Of a DNA stretch of 32,881 nucleotides, positions 1-7,339 are shown one piece after another (within the stretch, counting starts at the first letter, position 1; each line of letters begins with the position of its first letter). The position numbers and the translations under genes are program-made. The notes under the pieces are model-generated. The model worked only from the letters and a program-made list of their open reading frames with translations, made no database searches and was not told the origin of the DNA. This stretch comes from JBGPIK01 sp041484845 (GTDB taxonomy: Bacteria; Desulfobacterota; Binatia; UBA9968). Location of the stretch: contig JBGPIK010000022.1 in the NCBI GenBank assembly GCA_041484845.1, positions 1 through 32,881 on the forward strand, in the 5' to 3' direction.

Positions 1-290
1 GCGTCCGAAGTATGGATCACATCGACATTTTTAATTCCCGCCGCCCCCTCCTGCATGACCCGCTGCAAAACGCGTTGCGACCCTGTGCGATGGACCTCAA
101 CCTCGATACCGCTGTAGCGCGTTCTAAACGCGTGGGCGATGGAGGTGGATGAAGGAAGCGCAAGGGATGTATACCAGACAATTTTCCCCTCCTTCTTGCC
201 GGCTTGAACCATTGCAGAATCTTGGGCACTGCTGAGAGAGGCCCCCAAAGAACAAAGGGCAAGCACGATGAAGCAAACAATTTTTGTCAT
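1..290 (-). CDS. ABC transporter substrate-binding protein (family 1 type), N-terminal part
   Basis: The gene starts at the ATG read from 290 and runs off the left edge, so only the first 96 residues are seen. A strong AGGAGG Shine-Dalgarno lies 7 bases upstream. Residues 1-22 form a signal peptide (MTK, a hydrophobic stretch, then LSSAQ before the mature part). The mature start, with AGKKEGKIVWYTSLA, is typical of periplasmic family-1 solute-binding proteins of the iron/polyamine/thiamine type, which feed an ABC importer. The segment ending VDVIHTSD also fits that fold. The substrate cannot be told from this part. It is transcribed in the same direction as the two downstream-lying MmgE/PrpD genes (447-3452), as is common in organic-acid uptake and catabolism loci, but a 156-base gap separates it from them. 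The family call is fairly sure; substrate and operon membership are not. Confidence 0.8.
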   Translation of the reverse strand, partial: MTKIVCFIVLALCSLGASLSSAQDSAMVQAGKKEGKIVWYTSLALPSSTSIAHAFRTRYSGIEVEVHRTGSQRVLQRVMQEGAAGIKNVDVIHTSD

Positions 291-446
291 GGCTCGTTCC
301 TCCTTACCGCATGATTCGAAACACCATCTGACACCGACTTAGGCGGCGGGTTTTGCGTTTGCAACTACGCCTCGCGCCGCGAGTCAACGCATTCTTACGA
401 AGTTAATGCCGCTCCTCAAGCCCGGAGTGCCCGGCAAACAGCTCGA

Positions 447-1820
447 TCAACCCGGGCTGAGCAAATCCGTCAGGCGCGTGATGACCGGAAGCTGTTCCAG
501 ATTCTCGATGACGTTGATTATTGCGTCTACCTTTCCCGCTGGCAAGGCCAGTTCGGCATTGGCACGAAACTTAGCTTCAATTTCTTCCGGCGGCAGCGGT
601 TCCTCAAATCCACCGCGGGGATGGGGCTGATTCTCTTCGAGAACGCTTCCCTCATCGAGAAAAATTTTCACGTGGCCGGAAAAATGGCGCGGATAGTCAA
701 TCGTTTCGTCTAGCTCGTAGCGGACCTTTTTGGCCAGCTCCAGAACCACAGGATCGCGAATTGCCTCGTCGGTAAATTCCTGAAGACCCGCCTTGCCGCG
801 AACCAACATCACGGCAATGCCATAGGGCAAACTGAATTTTGCGCCGTAAGAACTCGTCGGATGTTGCTTATTCGCAAGGGGCTCCCAAAGACGATGCACC
901 GGGCCTTGAGCCGTCCGGCAGACGACTTCGACCACGCGCTCCGGATGGACGGAATACTTCTGTTTGAGCTTAAGCGCGCAATCCATATAAGGGTGGGAAA
1001 TCGAACCGCATGGATAAGACTTGAAAGTCAGGCGCGGAATTTCCCATTCTGTGCCCAATTCCAATAATTTGCTGAAATCATATTCGTTCGGGCCGGCGAA
1101 AGAGCGATAAAAACCATGCTGACCTTCAAACACAGTCGCAGGGCCACGAAAACCCTCCCGCGCCAGGAGCACCGCAATGACGCCCCCATGAGCGGACCAT
1201 CCCGGATGAAGCCGCTTGGTCCACGTTCCATCCGCAAGATATTCGATGATTCCGGAGCTCTGGCTGCCGCATAGGCCGAAGGCATCGCTCCATTGATCAA
1301 GCTCAAGCCCGAGGAGTTTGCCCGCAGCCGCGGCTGCGCCGAAGGTCGAGCACAGCGCGGTGGGATGAAAACCACGCGCGTGAAACTTACCGGGCGCCAC
1401 GAGGCCGACTTTGCACATGACCTCGGTTCCGGCAATAGCCGCTTCGAGCATCGCTTGGCCGCTGGCGCCGATTTCCTCGGTCACCGCCAGCGCAGTCATT
1501 CCCGCGCAGCAGCCGGTATGGACAATCGCTTCTTCCAAAGTGTCGTCATAATCGAGGCCGTGCGCCAAGGTGCCATTGGCTAAAACCGCATTGGCCGACG
1601 CAACTTTCAGCGGCGAGCCTATCAAGCGGCTATCCGGATCTCCGCCAAGCTTTTGCGCGACGCGCACGGCCATCTGGCCAAAATCCATCGTCGAAGAAGC
1701 CAAGGCAATACCCAACGTATCGAGAAAAACCAGTTTGGCTTTGCCAACGACCGCCGCAGGAACATCGGCCAAGCGCAGCCCGCGCGCGAATTCCGCTATT
1801 TTTTTCGAGTACGGTTCCAT
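447..1820 (-). CDS. MmgE/PrpD family protein (first of two paralogues)
   Basis: A 457-residue protein of the MmgE/PrpD fold, whose known members are 2-methylcitrate dehydratase, cis-aconitate decarboxylase and iminodisuccinate epimerase. Family landmarks are the early FLDTLGIALA stretch, HGLDYDDT, the glycine/alanine-rich segment after RGFHPTA, KRLHPGWSAHGG and KSYPCGSISHPYMD. Length is normal for the family. I start it at the ATG at 1820 (MEPYSKKIAEFARGL). The frame stays open 38 codons upstream, but that part translates a palindromic repeat (1908-1954) and is not family-like. The Shine-Dalgarno before 1820 is weak. It lies downstream of a second PrpD gene on the same strand. No prpB/prpC or aconitase neighbour is seen, so methylcitrate-cycle function is not supported. 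The likely role is dehydration, epimerisation or decarboxylation of a small carboxylic acid, substrate unknown. Confidence 0.85.
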   Translation of the reverse strand: MEPYSKKIAEFARGLRLADVPAAVVGKAKLVFLDTLGIALASSTMDFGQMAVRVAQKLGGDPDSRLIGSPLKVASANAVLANGTLAHGLDYDDTLEEAIVHTGCCAGMTALAVTEEIGASGQAMLEAAIAGTEVMCKVGLVAPGKFHARGFHPTALCSTFGAAAAAGKLLGLELDQWSDAFGLCGSQSSGIIEYLADGTWTKRLHPGWSAHGGVIAVLLAREGFRGPATVFEGQHGFYRSFAGPNEYDFSKLLELGTEWEIPRLTFKSYPCGSISHPYMDCALKLKQKYSVHPERVVEVVCRTAQGPVHRLWEPLANKQHPTSSYGAKFSLPYGIAVMLVRGKAGLQEFTDEAIRDPVVLELAKKVRYELDETIDYPRHFSGHVKIFLDEGSVLEENQPHPRGGFEEPLPPEEIEAKFRANAELALPAGKVDAIINVIENLEQLPVITRLTDLLSPG

Positions 1821-1907
1821 TTTGATTGGCACGTACTGAACGTTTGAAAGAACTACTTCGAGAAATTTTATTGCGCCAACACGCGAACCACGCAAGACAA
1901 ATCCAGA

Positions 1908-1954
1908 AATCCCCCTTTCATCCCCCTTTGACAAAGGGGGAAAGAGGGGGATTT
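1908..1954. repeat. Palindromic intergenic repeat (C/G-run hairpin)
   Basis: An almost perfect inverted repeat. The left arm AAATCCCCCTTTCATCCCCC and the right arm, ending GGGGGATTT, pair across a short centre (TTTGACAAAG). It lies in the 228-base gap between the two PrpD genes. It has the look of a dispersed REP-like element and lacks the U-tract of a Rho-independent terminator. It could still weaken read-through between the genes. The repeat assignment is by eye; copy number in the genome is unknown. Confidence 0.65.
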
Positions 1955-2048
1955 GAGGAACCTTGGTGCCCTTTGCACCTTTGCGCGAGGCACTGTTTTT
2001 CTCGACCTCGTATTCATCCTGAACATTTCAAATGTATTTGGCTAGCTT

Positions 2049-3452
2049 TTAGCCTCGCTTGCGGCGCCCTGTGCCCTTGCTCAGCGCGCGCAGCAGTGGG
2101 GCCAAGCTCGGCTCCTGCTCCAGGCGCGCCACGAATCCCATGGCGTCTTCGGCGTTCTTGCGCGGTAAGACGAGGCTCGCGCAATCATAGAACTTCTCGC
2201 CCAGTTCCGTCCAGTTCATGGGCTTTTCCGGATGACCGCGCGCAACGTCATAGCGGCCCTCAATGATTCTGCCGTCCTTAAGCCTGATGCGAATACGCGA
2301 ACGCACTTGATCATAGCCTAAGGCTTCGAGCTCATCGTCCACCACCAGCGTTACCCGCTTCATCAATTCGATCACTTTGCGATCACGGACTTTTTGGTCC
2401 TGAAACTGGGCAATACCCGCTTTACGTTCTAGTACGGCAATGGCCATGCAAAAGGGAATGCTAAATTTCCCTTCAAGCGCCGTTTTCGGCATCGGATAGA
2501 TGAGCGCATTGGGAACATTGGAATTGGTGCCCACTTCGATAGATTCGATATCGGGCGCATGCAGATCGTTCTGTTTGACCAGATCGAGAATAAGATCTTG
2601 TGCCGGGTGCGAGAGTGAACCCGAGGGATAAGGCTTGATAGAGATGCCCGGTTCCAGCATGAAATAAGGGCGGCCGAGCCGGCCGGCGATTTTACTCTCA
2701 TTGTAGCCGCCGGCCATGGCGTTATAAAAGCCGCGCCGCGCTTCCAGAATATTCATCGCGGCGGTGAAGCCGGCCTGCGCCAGCAACGCTGCGGTGACGC
2801 CGTTCTCCGCCGCGCGTCCGGCGTGCAGCGGTTTGGTCATCGTGCCGAAATTTTCGCGCAGGCCCGATGCCATGCTCGCCGCGATCCCCAGAGTGCGGAT
2901 CAACGCTTCTTCTTTCAATCCGAGAATCTTTCCCGTCGCCATGGCCGCGCCCAACCCGCCCATGGTCGCGGTGGAATGAAAACCCGATTGATAATGCCGC
3001 GGATGGATGGCATCGGCGATCCGGCACTCGACTTCGACGCCGAGTATATAGGCGAGCAGCAAGTCTTTGCCGCTGATTCTGTTTTTCTGTCCCACGGCCA
3101 GGGCCGCGGCAAGCACGGGGGTGGTCGGATGCGTCAATAGCCCATAAACCGCTTCTTTCGACGTCGAAAGCTGCGTGTCATCATAGTCCATCGCATGAGC
3201 GGCAACGCCGTTGGCCAAGGCCGCTTTGGCCAACGGAACGGAAAGCGCCGTCCCGAGCACAGTGGCTTCGCCCTTGCCGCCCATCTGGCGAATTTGGGCC
3301 TGCACGATGCGTGAGCATTCGTCCGTAGAGCCGGCCAAAGCCACGCCGATACCATCGAGAACAAAGCCCCGAGCCAGACGAACGACATCTAAAGGAACAT
3401 CACGGTACCGTGTCCTCGCGACAAACCTTGCCACTTCTTGAGTCAGTCCCAT
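2049..3452 (-). CDS. MmgE/PrpD family protein (second paralogue)
   Basis: A 467-residue MmgE/PrpD-fold protein, clearly a divergent paralogue of the gene at 447-1820. Shared landmarks are VLDGIGVALAGS, HAMDYDDT, SGFHSTATMGGLGAA, KPLHAGRAAENG and KPYPSGSLSHPAQD. The frame is open to a TTG at 3476, but I prefer the ATG at 3452 (MGLTQEVARFV). It is preceded by GGAG at 6 bases spacing and matches the usual family start. The C-terminus ends in a basic tail, GTGRRKRG. The two paralogues side by side suggest either consecutive steps on related acids or a hetero-oligomer. Which substrate is used cannot be seen. It would be transcribed first, followed by the repeat and the other paralogue. Confidence 0.85.
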   Translation of the reverse strand: MGLTQEVARFVARTRYRDVPLDVVRLARGFVLDGIGVALAGSTDECSRIVQAQIRQMGGKGEATVLGTALSVPLAKAALANGVAAHAMDYDDTQLSTSKEAVYGLLTHPTTPVLAAALAVGQKNRISGKDLLLAYILGVEVECRIADAIHPRHYQSGFHSTATMGGLGAAMATGKILGLKEEALIRTLGIAASMASGLRENFGTMTKPLHAGRAAENGVTAALLAQAGFTAAMNILEARRGFYNAMAGGYNESKIAGRLGRPYFMLEPGISIKPYPSGSLSHPAQDLILDLVKQNDLHAPDIESIEVGTNSNVPNALIYPMPKTALEGKFSIPFCMAIAVLERKAGIAQFQDQKVRDRKVIELMKRVTLVVDDELEALGYDQVRSRIRIRLKDGRIIEGRYDVARGHPEKPMNWTELGEKFYDCASLVLPRKNAEDAMGFVARLEQEPSLAPLLRALSKGTGRRKRG

Positions 3453-3628
3453 CGCCCACTCCATAGAAAATGCCAACCTAAGCCTCTAATCCAGTGTCGG
3501 CTATGTCGGCCGTTTGTATCACAATCGGCAAGGAGATTTCACGTCCTATTTTTTATTAGTCCGCGCCGCTATTGGGGTCCGAGTAACCAACACGATTAGG
3601 TAAGCACTCGTCTATAAACCCCGCGTTC

Positions 3629-3657
3629 TTGACAGGTTGAACCCGCTGAGCTAGGGT
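3629..3657 (+). promoter_or_regulatory. Putative sigma-70 promoter of the SAM-riboswitch operon
   Basis: A perfect -35 hexamer TTGACA (3629-3634) is followed by a 17-base spacer and TAGGGT (3652-3657), which matches three of six consensus -10 bases. It sits 22 bases before the riboswitch P1 helix, which is the expected place. The start site is inferred, not shown. Confidence 0.5.
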
Positions 3658-3678
3658 AACTGTCAAATATTGTCTGGG

Positions 3679-3796
3679 CACCTTATCCAGAGTGGTGGAG
3701 GGATCGGCCCTTCGAAGCCACAGCAACCGCTTCCGAATACGGAATGGCGGTGCTAATTCCCACCCCCTAAACCAGGGGGTAAAGATGAGGTGAGGT
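3679..3796 (+). promoter_or_regulatory. SAM-I (S-box) riboswitch with antiterminator
   Basis: The aptamer shows the S-box hallmarks: CTTATCCAGAG, GGTGGAGGGA, the segment GAAGCCACAGCAACC, GGTGCTAATTCC and AAAGATGAGG. P1 pairs CACCTTAT (3679-3686) with ATGAGGTG (3785-3792), 8 pairs with one G-U. The 3' side GATGAGGTGAGGT (3784-3796) can instead pair with ACCTCTTCTTATC (3804-3816), 13 positions with one mismatch. This would break both P1 and the following terminator stem. That is the usual switch: SAM bound gives P1 plus terminator (off); no SAM gives the antiterminator (on). It directly precedes the operon at 3849-7597, tying that operon to methionine/SAM supply. Confidence 0.93.
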
Positions 3797-3802
3797 CGTC
3801 AA

Positions 3803-3837
3803 AACCTCTTCTTATCTATGAGAAGAGGTTTTTTTTT
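3803..3837 (+). terminator. Rho-independent terminator of the SAM riboswitch
   Basis: The stem AACCTCTTCT / AGAAGAGGTT (10 pairs, loop TATCTATG) is followed by a run of T residues to 3837. Its 5' arm is also the partner of the antiterminator described for the riboswitch, so it is conditional. The first gene starts only 11 bases after the T-run. Confidence 0.92.
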
Positions 3838-3848
3838 GAGTGCGAACG

Positions 3849-4643
3849 ATGAGCATTCGTCTTACGACAGAGCAGATCGAACGCTATAGCCGCCAGATCA
3901 TGGTGCCCGACTTGGGCGGAAAAGGGCAAATTCAGCTGCGCCAAGCACGTGTGCTGGTCGTCGGCGCCGGTGGACTCGGCTCCCCCGCCGCATTGTATCT
4001 GGCTGCGGCCGGAATCGGAACCTTAGGATTGGTGGACGCCGATCATGTAGAATTATCAAATCTTCAACGACAGATTTTGCATTTTACACAGGATATTGGG
4101 ACGACCAAAGTAGATTCCGCGAAAACGAAATTAGGCCAACTCAATCCGGACGTGGAAGTTAAAATTTATCCGGTGCGTCTCGAATCCTCCAATGCCGAAT
4201 TTATTGTTGCCGACTACGATTTTATCCTCGACGGCAGTGATAACTTTTCGACAAAATTTCTATTGAATGATGTCGCCGTCAAAAAACGAATCGCCTTTTC
4301 TCATGCGGCCGTTGTGCGGCTACAAGGGCAAGTGATGACGGTCGTTCCGGGAAGGAGCGCCTGCTATCGTTGCTTGTTCAAAGATCCGCCGCCGCCCGAG
4401 GAGATTTTAAGCTGCCAGCAAGCCGGGATTTTGGGCGCGGTCGCGGGCACGATTGGCACGATCCAGGCGACGGAGGCGATCAAATATCTCACCGGCTTTG
4501 AAGAAGGATTACTGACCGACCAACTGCTGACGTACGACGCAAAGTGGATGAAGTTTCGCAGCGTGGAAGTCAAGAGAGATCCGCGCTGCGCCGCGTGCGG
4601 TGACAGCAAGCTCGGGAAACTAAGCGGAGCGACGGCCGTCTGA
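3849..4643 (+). CDS. moeB: HesA/MoeB/ThiF family E1-like adenylyltransferase
   Basis: A 264-residue E1-like enzyme that would adenylate the C-terminal glycine of a ubiquitin-like sulfur carrier so that it can be turned into a thiocarboxylate. Seen: RYSRQI near the start, the ATP-binding GAGGLG (residues 39-44), DGSDNF, two zinc-cysteine pairs (C172/C175 and C247/C250) and the catalytic cysteine at about C189 (SCQQAG). There is no C-terminal rhodanese domain, so the sulfur donor must be a separate protein. The frame opens with GTG at 3840; I prefer the ATG at 3849 (MSIRLTTEQIERYSRQI). As first gene after the SAM riboswitch and in one operon with a CysO-like carrier (6025), its partner is probably that carrier and not molybdopterin synthase or ThiS. 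Family is certain; exact partner is inferred. Confidence 0.9.
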   Translation: MSIRLTTEQIERYSRQIMVPDLGGKGQIQLRQARVLVVGAGGLGSPAALYLAAAGIGTLGLVDADHVELSNLQRQILHFTQDIGTTKVDSAKTKLGQLNPDVEVKIYPVRLESSNAEFIVADYDFILDGSDNFSTKFLLNDVAVKKRIAFSHAAVVRLQGQVMTVVPGRSACYRCLFKDPPPPEEILSCQQAGILGAVAGTIGTIQATEAIKYLTGFEEGLLTDQLLTYDAKWMKFRSVEVKRDPRCAACGDSKLGKLSGATAV

Positions 4644-4665
4644 AGTCTTGGCGTGGAAAGGAACC

Positions 4666-5931
4666 ATGATGAGTTTTGTCAAAGGCCTCAAATGTCGGGA
4701 ATGCGGGCAGGCATACCCCATAGAGCCACTGCACGTATGCGAAACCTGCTTCGGCCCGCTGGAGATTGTCTACGACTATGAAGGCATCAAGAACGCTATC
4801 AGTCGGGAGAAAATAGCGGCGCGCGACAAAAACCTCTGGCGTTATCGTGAATTACTGCCTATCGACTCAGAGCCGCGCGCAGGGATGTATTCAGGGTACA
4901 CGCCGCTTGTGCGAGCTCACAGGCTCGGCGAAATTCTCGGCGTCAAAGAGCTTTACATCAAGGACGATTCGGTTAACCACCCGACATTTTCTTACAAGGA
5001 CCGAGTTGTTTCCGTCGCCATATCAAAAGCCATTGAGTTTGGCTTCGATACCGTTTCGTGCGCCTCCACAGGCAATCTCGCAAATTCCGTCGCGGCTCAC
5101 GCCGCGAAAGCGGGACTTAAGTGCTATGTCTTTATCCCTGACGGTTTAGAACAAGGGAAGATTATCGGTTCAGCTATTTACGGGCCGCACACCGTCGCGA
5201 TAAAAGGAAATTATGACGACGTCAATCGTCTTTGCAGTGAGATCGGCGATAAATACGGCTGGGCTTTTGTCAATGTGAACCTCCGCCCCTATTACGCCGA
5301 AGGCGCCAAAACCCACGGCTTCGAAGTGGCTGAGCAACTCGGTTGGAAACTCCCCAAACACATCGTCGTGGCCTCCGCCGGCGGAACGATCTTGCCGAAA
5401 CTGGCCAAGGGGTTCAAAGAACTCGTCAAAGTCGGGCTCGTCGAAGACACCGGATGCAAAATTTATTCGGCGCAAGCCTCCGGTTGCGCGCCGATCATTA
5501 ACGCCCTCAAAAAGGGCACGGATCTGATCAGCCCGGTAAAGCCGAATACGATCGCCAGTTCCATCGCCATCGGCAACCCTGCCGACGGTTACTACGTTCT
5601 CCAGGCGATCCATGAATCGGGCGGCTGGGGCGAAAGTGTTACCGATGCGGAAATTCTCGAGGGTATTATATTGCTGGCGCGTACTGAGGGTATTTTTACG
5701 GAGCCTGCGGGTGGCACCGAGGTTGCCGTGGCAAAAAAGCTGATCGAGAGCGGAAGAATTCCCAAAGACGAATCTATTGTCATCAGCATTACCGGCAACG
5801 GATACAAGACGTTGGAAACCGTAGCCAGCGCTGTGGATAAACCTTATACGATTAGCGCTACGTTGCGTCACTTTGACGAGCTCTATCAGCAGCTGGATCA
5901 ACCGGCCAAAGCCAAGGTCGCCGGAATTTAG
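4666..5931 (+). CDS. thrC: Threonine synthase-like PLP enzyme with N-terminal zinc ribbon
   Basis: A 421-residue fold-type II PLP enzyme. The N-terminus has a CxxC...CxxC zinc ribbon (C10, C13, C25, C28), followed by the threonine-synthase core. The PLP lysine is K111 in HPTFSYKDR, the phosphate loop region is ASTGNLANS, and ITGNGYK lies near the C-terminus. Threonine synthase turns O-phosphohomoserine into threonine. The usual NPTGSFKDR is altered here (PTF instead of PTG), so the substrate or reaction may differ. I start it at the ATG pair at 4666/4669 after GGAAAGGA; the frame continues to a TTG at 4648. Regulation by a SAM riboswitch is odd for a threonine enzyme, since threonine and methionine compete for phosphohomoserine. 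Neighbours are sulfur-transfer genes. It could be a true ThrC or an enzyme placing sulfur on a homoserine derivative; the latter is speculation. Confidence 0.82.
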   Translation: MMSFVKGLKCRECGQAYPIEPLHVCETCFGPLEIVYDYEGIKNAISREKIAARDKNLWRYRELLPIDSEPRAGMYSGYTPLVRAHRLGEILGVKELYIKDDSVNHPTFSYKDRVVSVAISKAIEFGFDTVSCASTGNLANSVAAHAAKAGLKCYVFIPDGLEQGKIIGSAIYGPHTVAIKGNYDDVNRLCSEIGDKYGWAFVNVNLRPYYAEGAKTHGFEVAEQLGWKLPKHIVVASAGGTILPKLAKGFKELVKVGLVEDTGCKIYSAQASGCAPIINALKKGTDLISPVKPNTIASSIAIGNPADGYYVLQAIHESGGWGESVTDAEILEGIILLARTEGIFTEPAGGTEVAVAKKLIESGRIPKDESIVISITGNGYKTLETVASAVDKPYTISATLRHFDELYQQLDQPAKAKVAGI

Positions 5932-6024
5932 CCGGGGAGCGCTCGATCCGTGGCTTGCAAGCCAGGCATCGCGGGTCTATAAAAATTGTCCGAAATCCGG
6001 TGAAGAAATTTGAAGGAGGATAAA

Positions 6025-6309
6025 ATGGCAGTGCGAGTTCGTGTGCCCACCCCTTTACGGAAGTTCACGCAAGGGGCGGATGAAGTCAACGCTCAGGGTA
6101 GTAATATCAAGGCAATCGTGGACGACCTTGAAAAAAACTTTCCGGGGATCAAAGAACGCATTTGTGACGAGACCGGGAAAGTTCGCCGTTTTGTCAACGT
6201 TTATGTGAACGGCGATGACATTCGTTTTCTCCAGAATCTGGAGACCGCTTTAAAAGAGGGCGATAATATTTCGATCGTTCCGGCCATCGCTGGAGGTTGC
6301 GATCATTAG
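6025..6309 (+). CDS. cysO: CysO-like ubiquitin-fold sulfur carrier (MoaD/ThiS family)
   Basis: A 94-residue beta-grasp protein. The segments VPTPLRKFT, IVDDLEKNFPGI, RRFVNVYVNGDDIRF and GDNISIVPAIAGG match Mycobacterium CysO closely, from memory, more than MoaD or ThiS. CysO-type carriers bear sulfur as a C-terminal Gly-Gly thiocarboxylate. Here Gly90-Gly91 is not terminal: Cys-Asp-His (92-94) follows. The last three residues would have to be removed, normally by a JAMM/Mec-type metalloprotease, before activation; none is in this window. The start is the ATG at 6025, with AAGGAGG 6 bases before it; an upstream TTG in frame at 6010 is unlikely. It sits between the threonine-synthase-like and CysM-like genes, 12 bases before the latter. 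Carrier family is certain; the cysteine/methionine role is inferred from neighbours and riboswitch. Confidence 0.88.
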   Translation: MAVRVRVPTPLRKFTQGADEVNAQGSNIKAIVDDLEKNFPGIKERICDETGKVRRFVNVYVNGDDIRFLQNLETALKEGDNISIVPAIAGGCDH

Positions 6310-6321
6310 TTTTTCCTTTCC

Positions 6322-7326
6322 ATGAAGCCGATTGCCACACCCAACTTGAGGCTCGTTCAATCACTGTCGAGCGAGCCGAGGAAAGTCGAGTCTGTCCTTG
6401 ATCTGATCGGCAATACGCCGCTATTGGAAATTTGCAAAATCACGGCCGGTATACCTTCAGGAGTGCGAATTTTCGCCAAACTGGAGGGTTTTAATCCGGG
6501 TGGGTCGGTCAAAGATCGACCGGCTTTGCGAATGGTGCAAGAAGGCATTCGAACGGGAAAATTGCATCCCGGTAAAACGATTCTGGATTCCACCTCGGGC
6601 AATACGGGCATCGCCCTCGCTATGATCGGAAAGGTTCTGGGTTATCCTGTTGAGCTGGTGATGCCCTCCAACGTAAGTCTCGAGCGCAAACAAGTCATCC
6701 ACGCCTACGGCGCGAAAGTCTCTTATAGCGATCCCTTGGAAGGGTCTGACGGCGCAATACGCCTTTGCCGCAAGATTCTGGAACAAAATACCGACAAATA
6801 CTTCAAACCCGACCAGTATTTTAATCCAATGAATCCGCAGGCCCATTACGACACGACCGGGCCGGAAATCCATCGGCAAACAAGTCAGTCTATCACTCAT
6901 TTTGTTGCGGGAATCGGCACTGGCGGCACGGTCATGGGAACGGGACGCTATCTGAAGGAAGTCAATTCGGCCATCCAGGTTGTTGCCGTGGAGCCGGATG
7001 ACTCTCTGCACGGGCTCGAGGGATTGAAACACATGGCCAGTTCCATTGTCCCAGGGATTTATCACGAAGAAAAGCTCGATAAAAAAATATCCGTTTCAAC
7101 GGAGGACGCCTATTCGATGGTCTATCGGCTGAGCCAGGACGAAGGCATCCTGGTCGGCCAGTCGTCGGGAGCGGCGATGTTTGCCGCGCTTGCCATCGCG
7201 CGCAAACTCCGGACCGGCACTCTTGTGACTGTGTTTCCTGATTTTGGAGACAAGTATCTCAGCACGAATCTATGGGTTGGTTGGCGCGACCGGATGGCGG
7301 TGGGAAATCTCGAATTCTCCATTTAG
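6322..7326 (+). CDS. cysM: CysM-like cysteine synthase (O-phosphoserine sulfhydrylase type)
   Basis: A 334-residue fold-type II PLP enzyme of the cysteine synthase family. PLP lysine K64 lies in NPGGSVKDRPA, the substrate loop is TSGNTG (91-96), and the cofactor-phosphate loop is GIGTGGT (about 197-203). KDRPALRM, VMPSNVSLERKQ, THFVAGIGTGGTVMGTGRYLKE and KYLST follow mycobacterial CysM. That enzyme uses O-phosphoserine plus the CysO thiocarboxylate instead of free sulfide. The mycobacterial phosphate-binding arginine (R220 as I recall it) aligns with K236 here (GLEGLKHM), which keeps a positive charge. The gene follows the carrier gene by 12 bases and precedes the NIL protein by 13. Most likely it makes cysteine from phosphoserine or acetylserine and carrier-bound sulfur. 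Acceptor and sulfur source are inferred. Confidence 0.88.
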   Translation: MKPIATPNLRLVQSLSSEPRKVESVLDLIGNTPLLEICKITAGIPSGVRIFAKLEGFNPGGSVKDRPALRMVQEGIRTGKLHPGKTILDSTSGNTGIALAMIGKVLGYPVELVMPSNVSLERKQVIHAYGAKVSYSDPLEGSDGAIRLCRKILEQNTDKYFKPDQYFNPMNPQAHYDTTGPEIHRQTSQSITHFVAGIGTGGTVMGTGRYLKEVNSAIQVVAVEPDDSLHGLEGLKHMASSIVPGIYHEEKLDKKISVSTEDAYSMVYRLSQDEGILVGQSSGAAMFAALAIARKLRTGTLVTVFPDFGDKYLSTNLWVGWRDRMAVGNLEFSI

Positions 7327-7339
7327 CCTTCGCAACCCG

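Noticed and set aside
1821..1934. 38-codon N-terminal extension of the first PrpD gene
   Set aside because: It translates part of a palindromic repeat and has no family similarity; the ATG at 1820 gives a normal protein.
5170..5901. 243-codon minus-strand frame
   Set aside because: It mirrors the threonine-synthase-like gene and has no motifs of its own.
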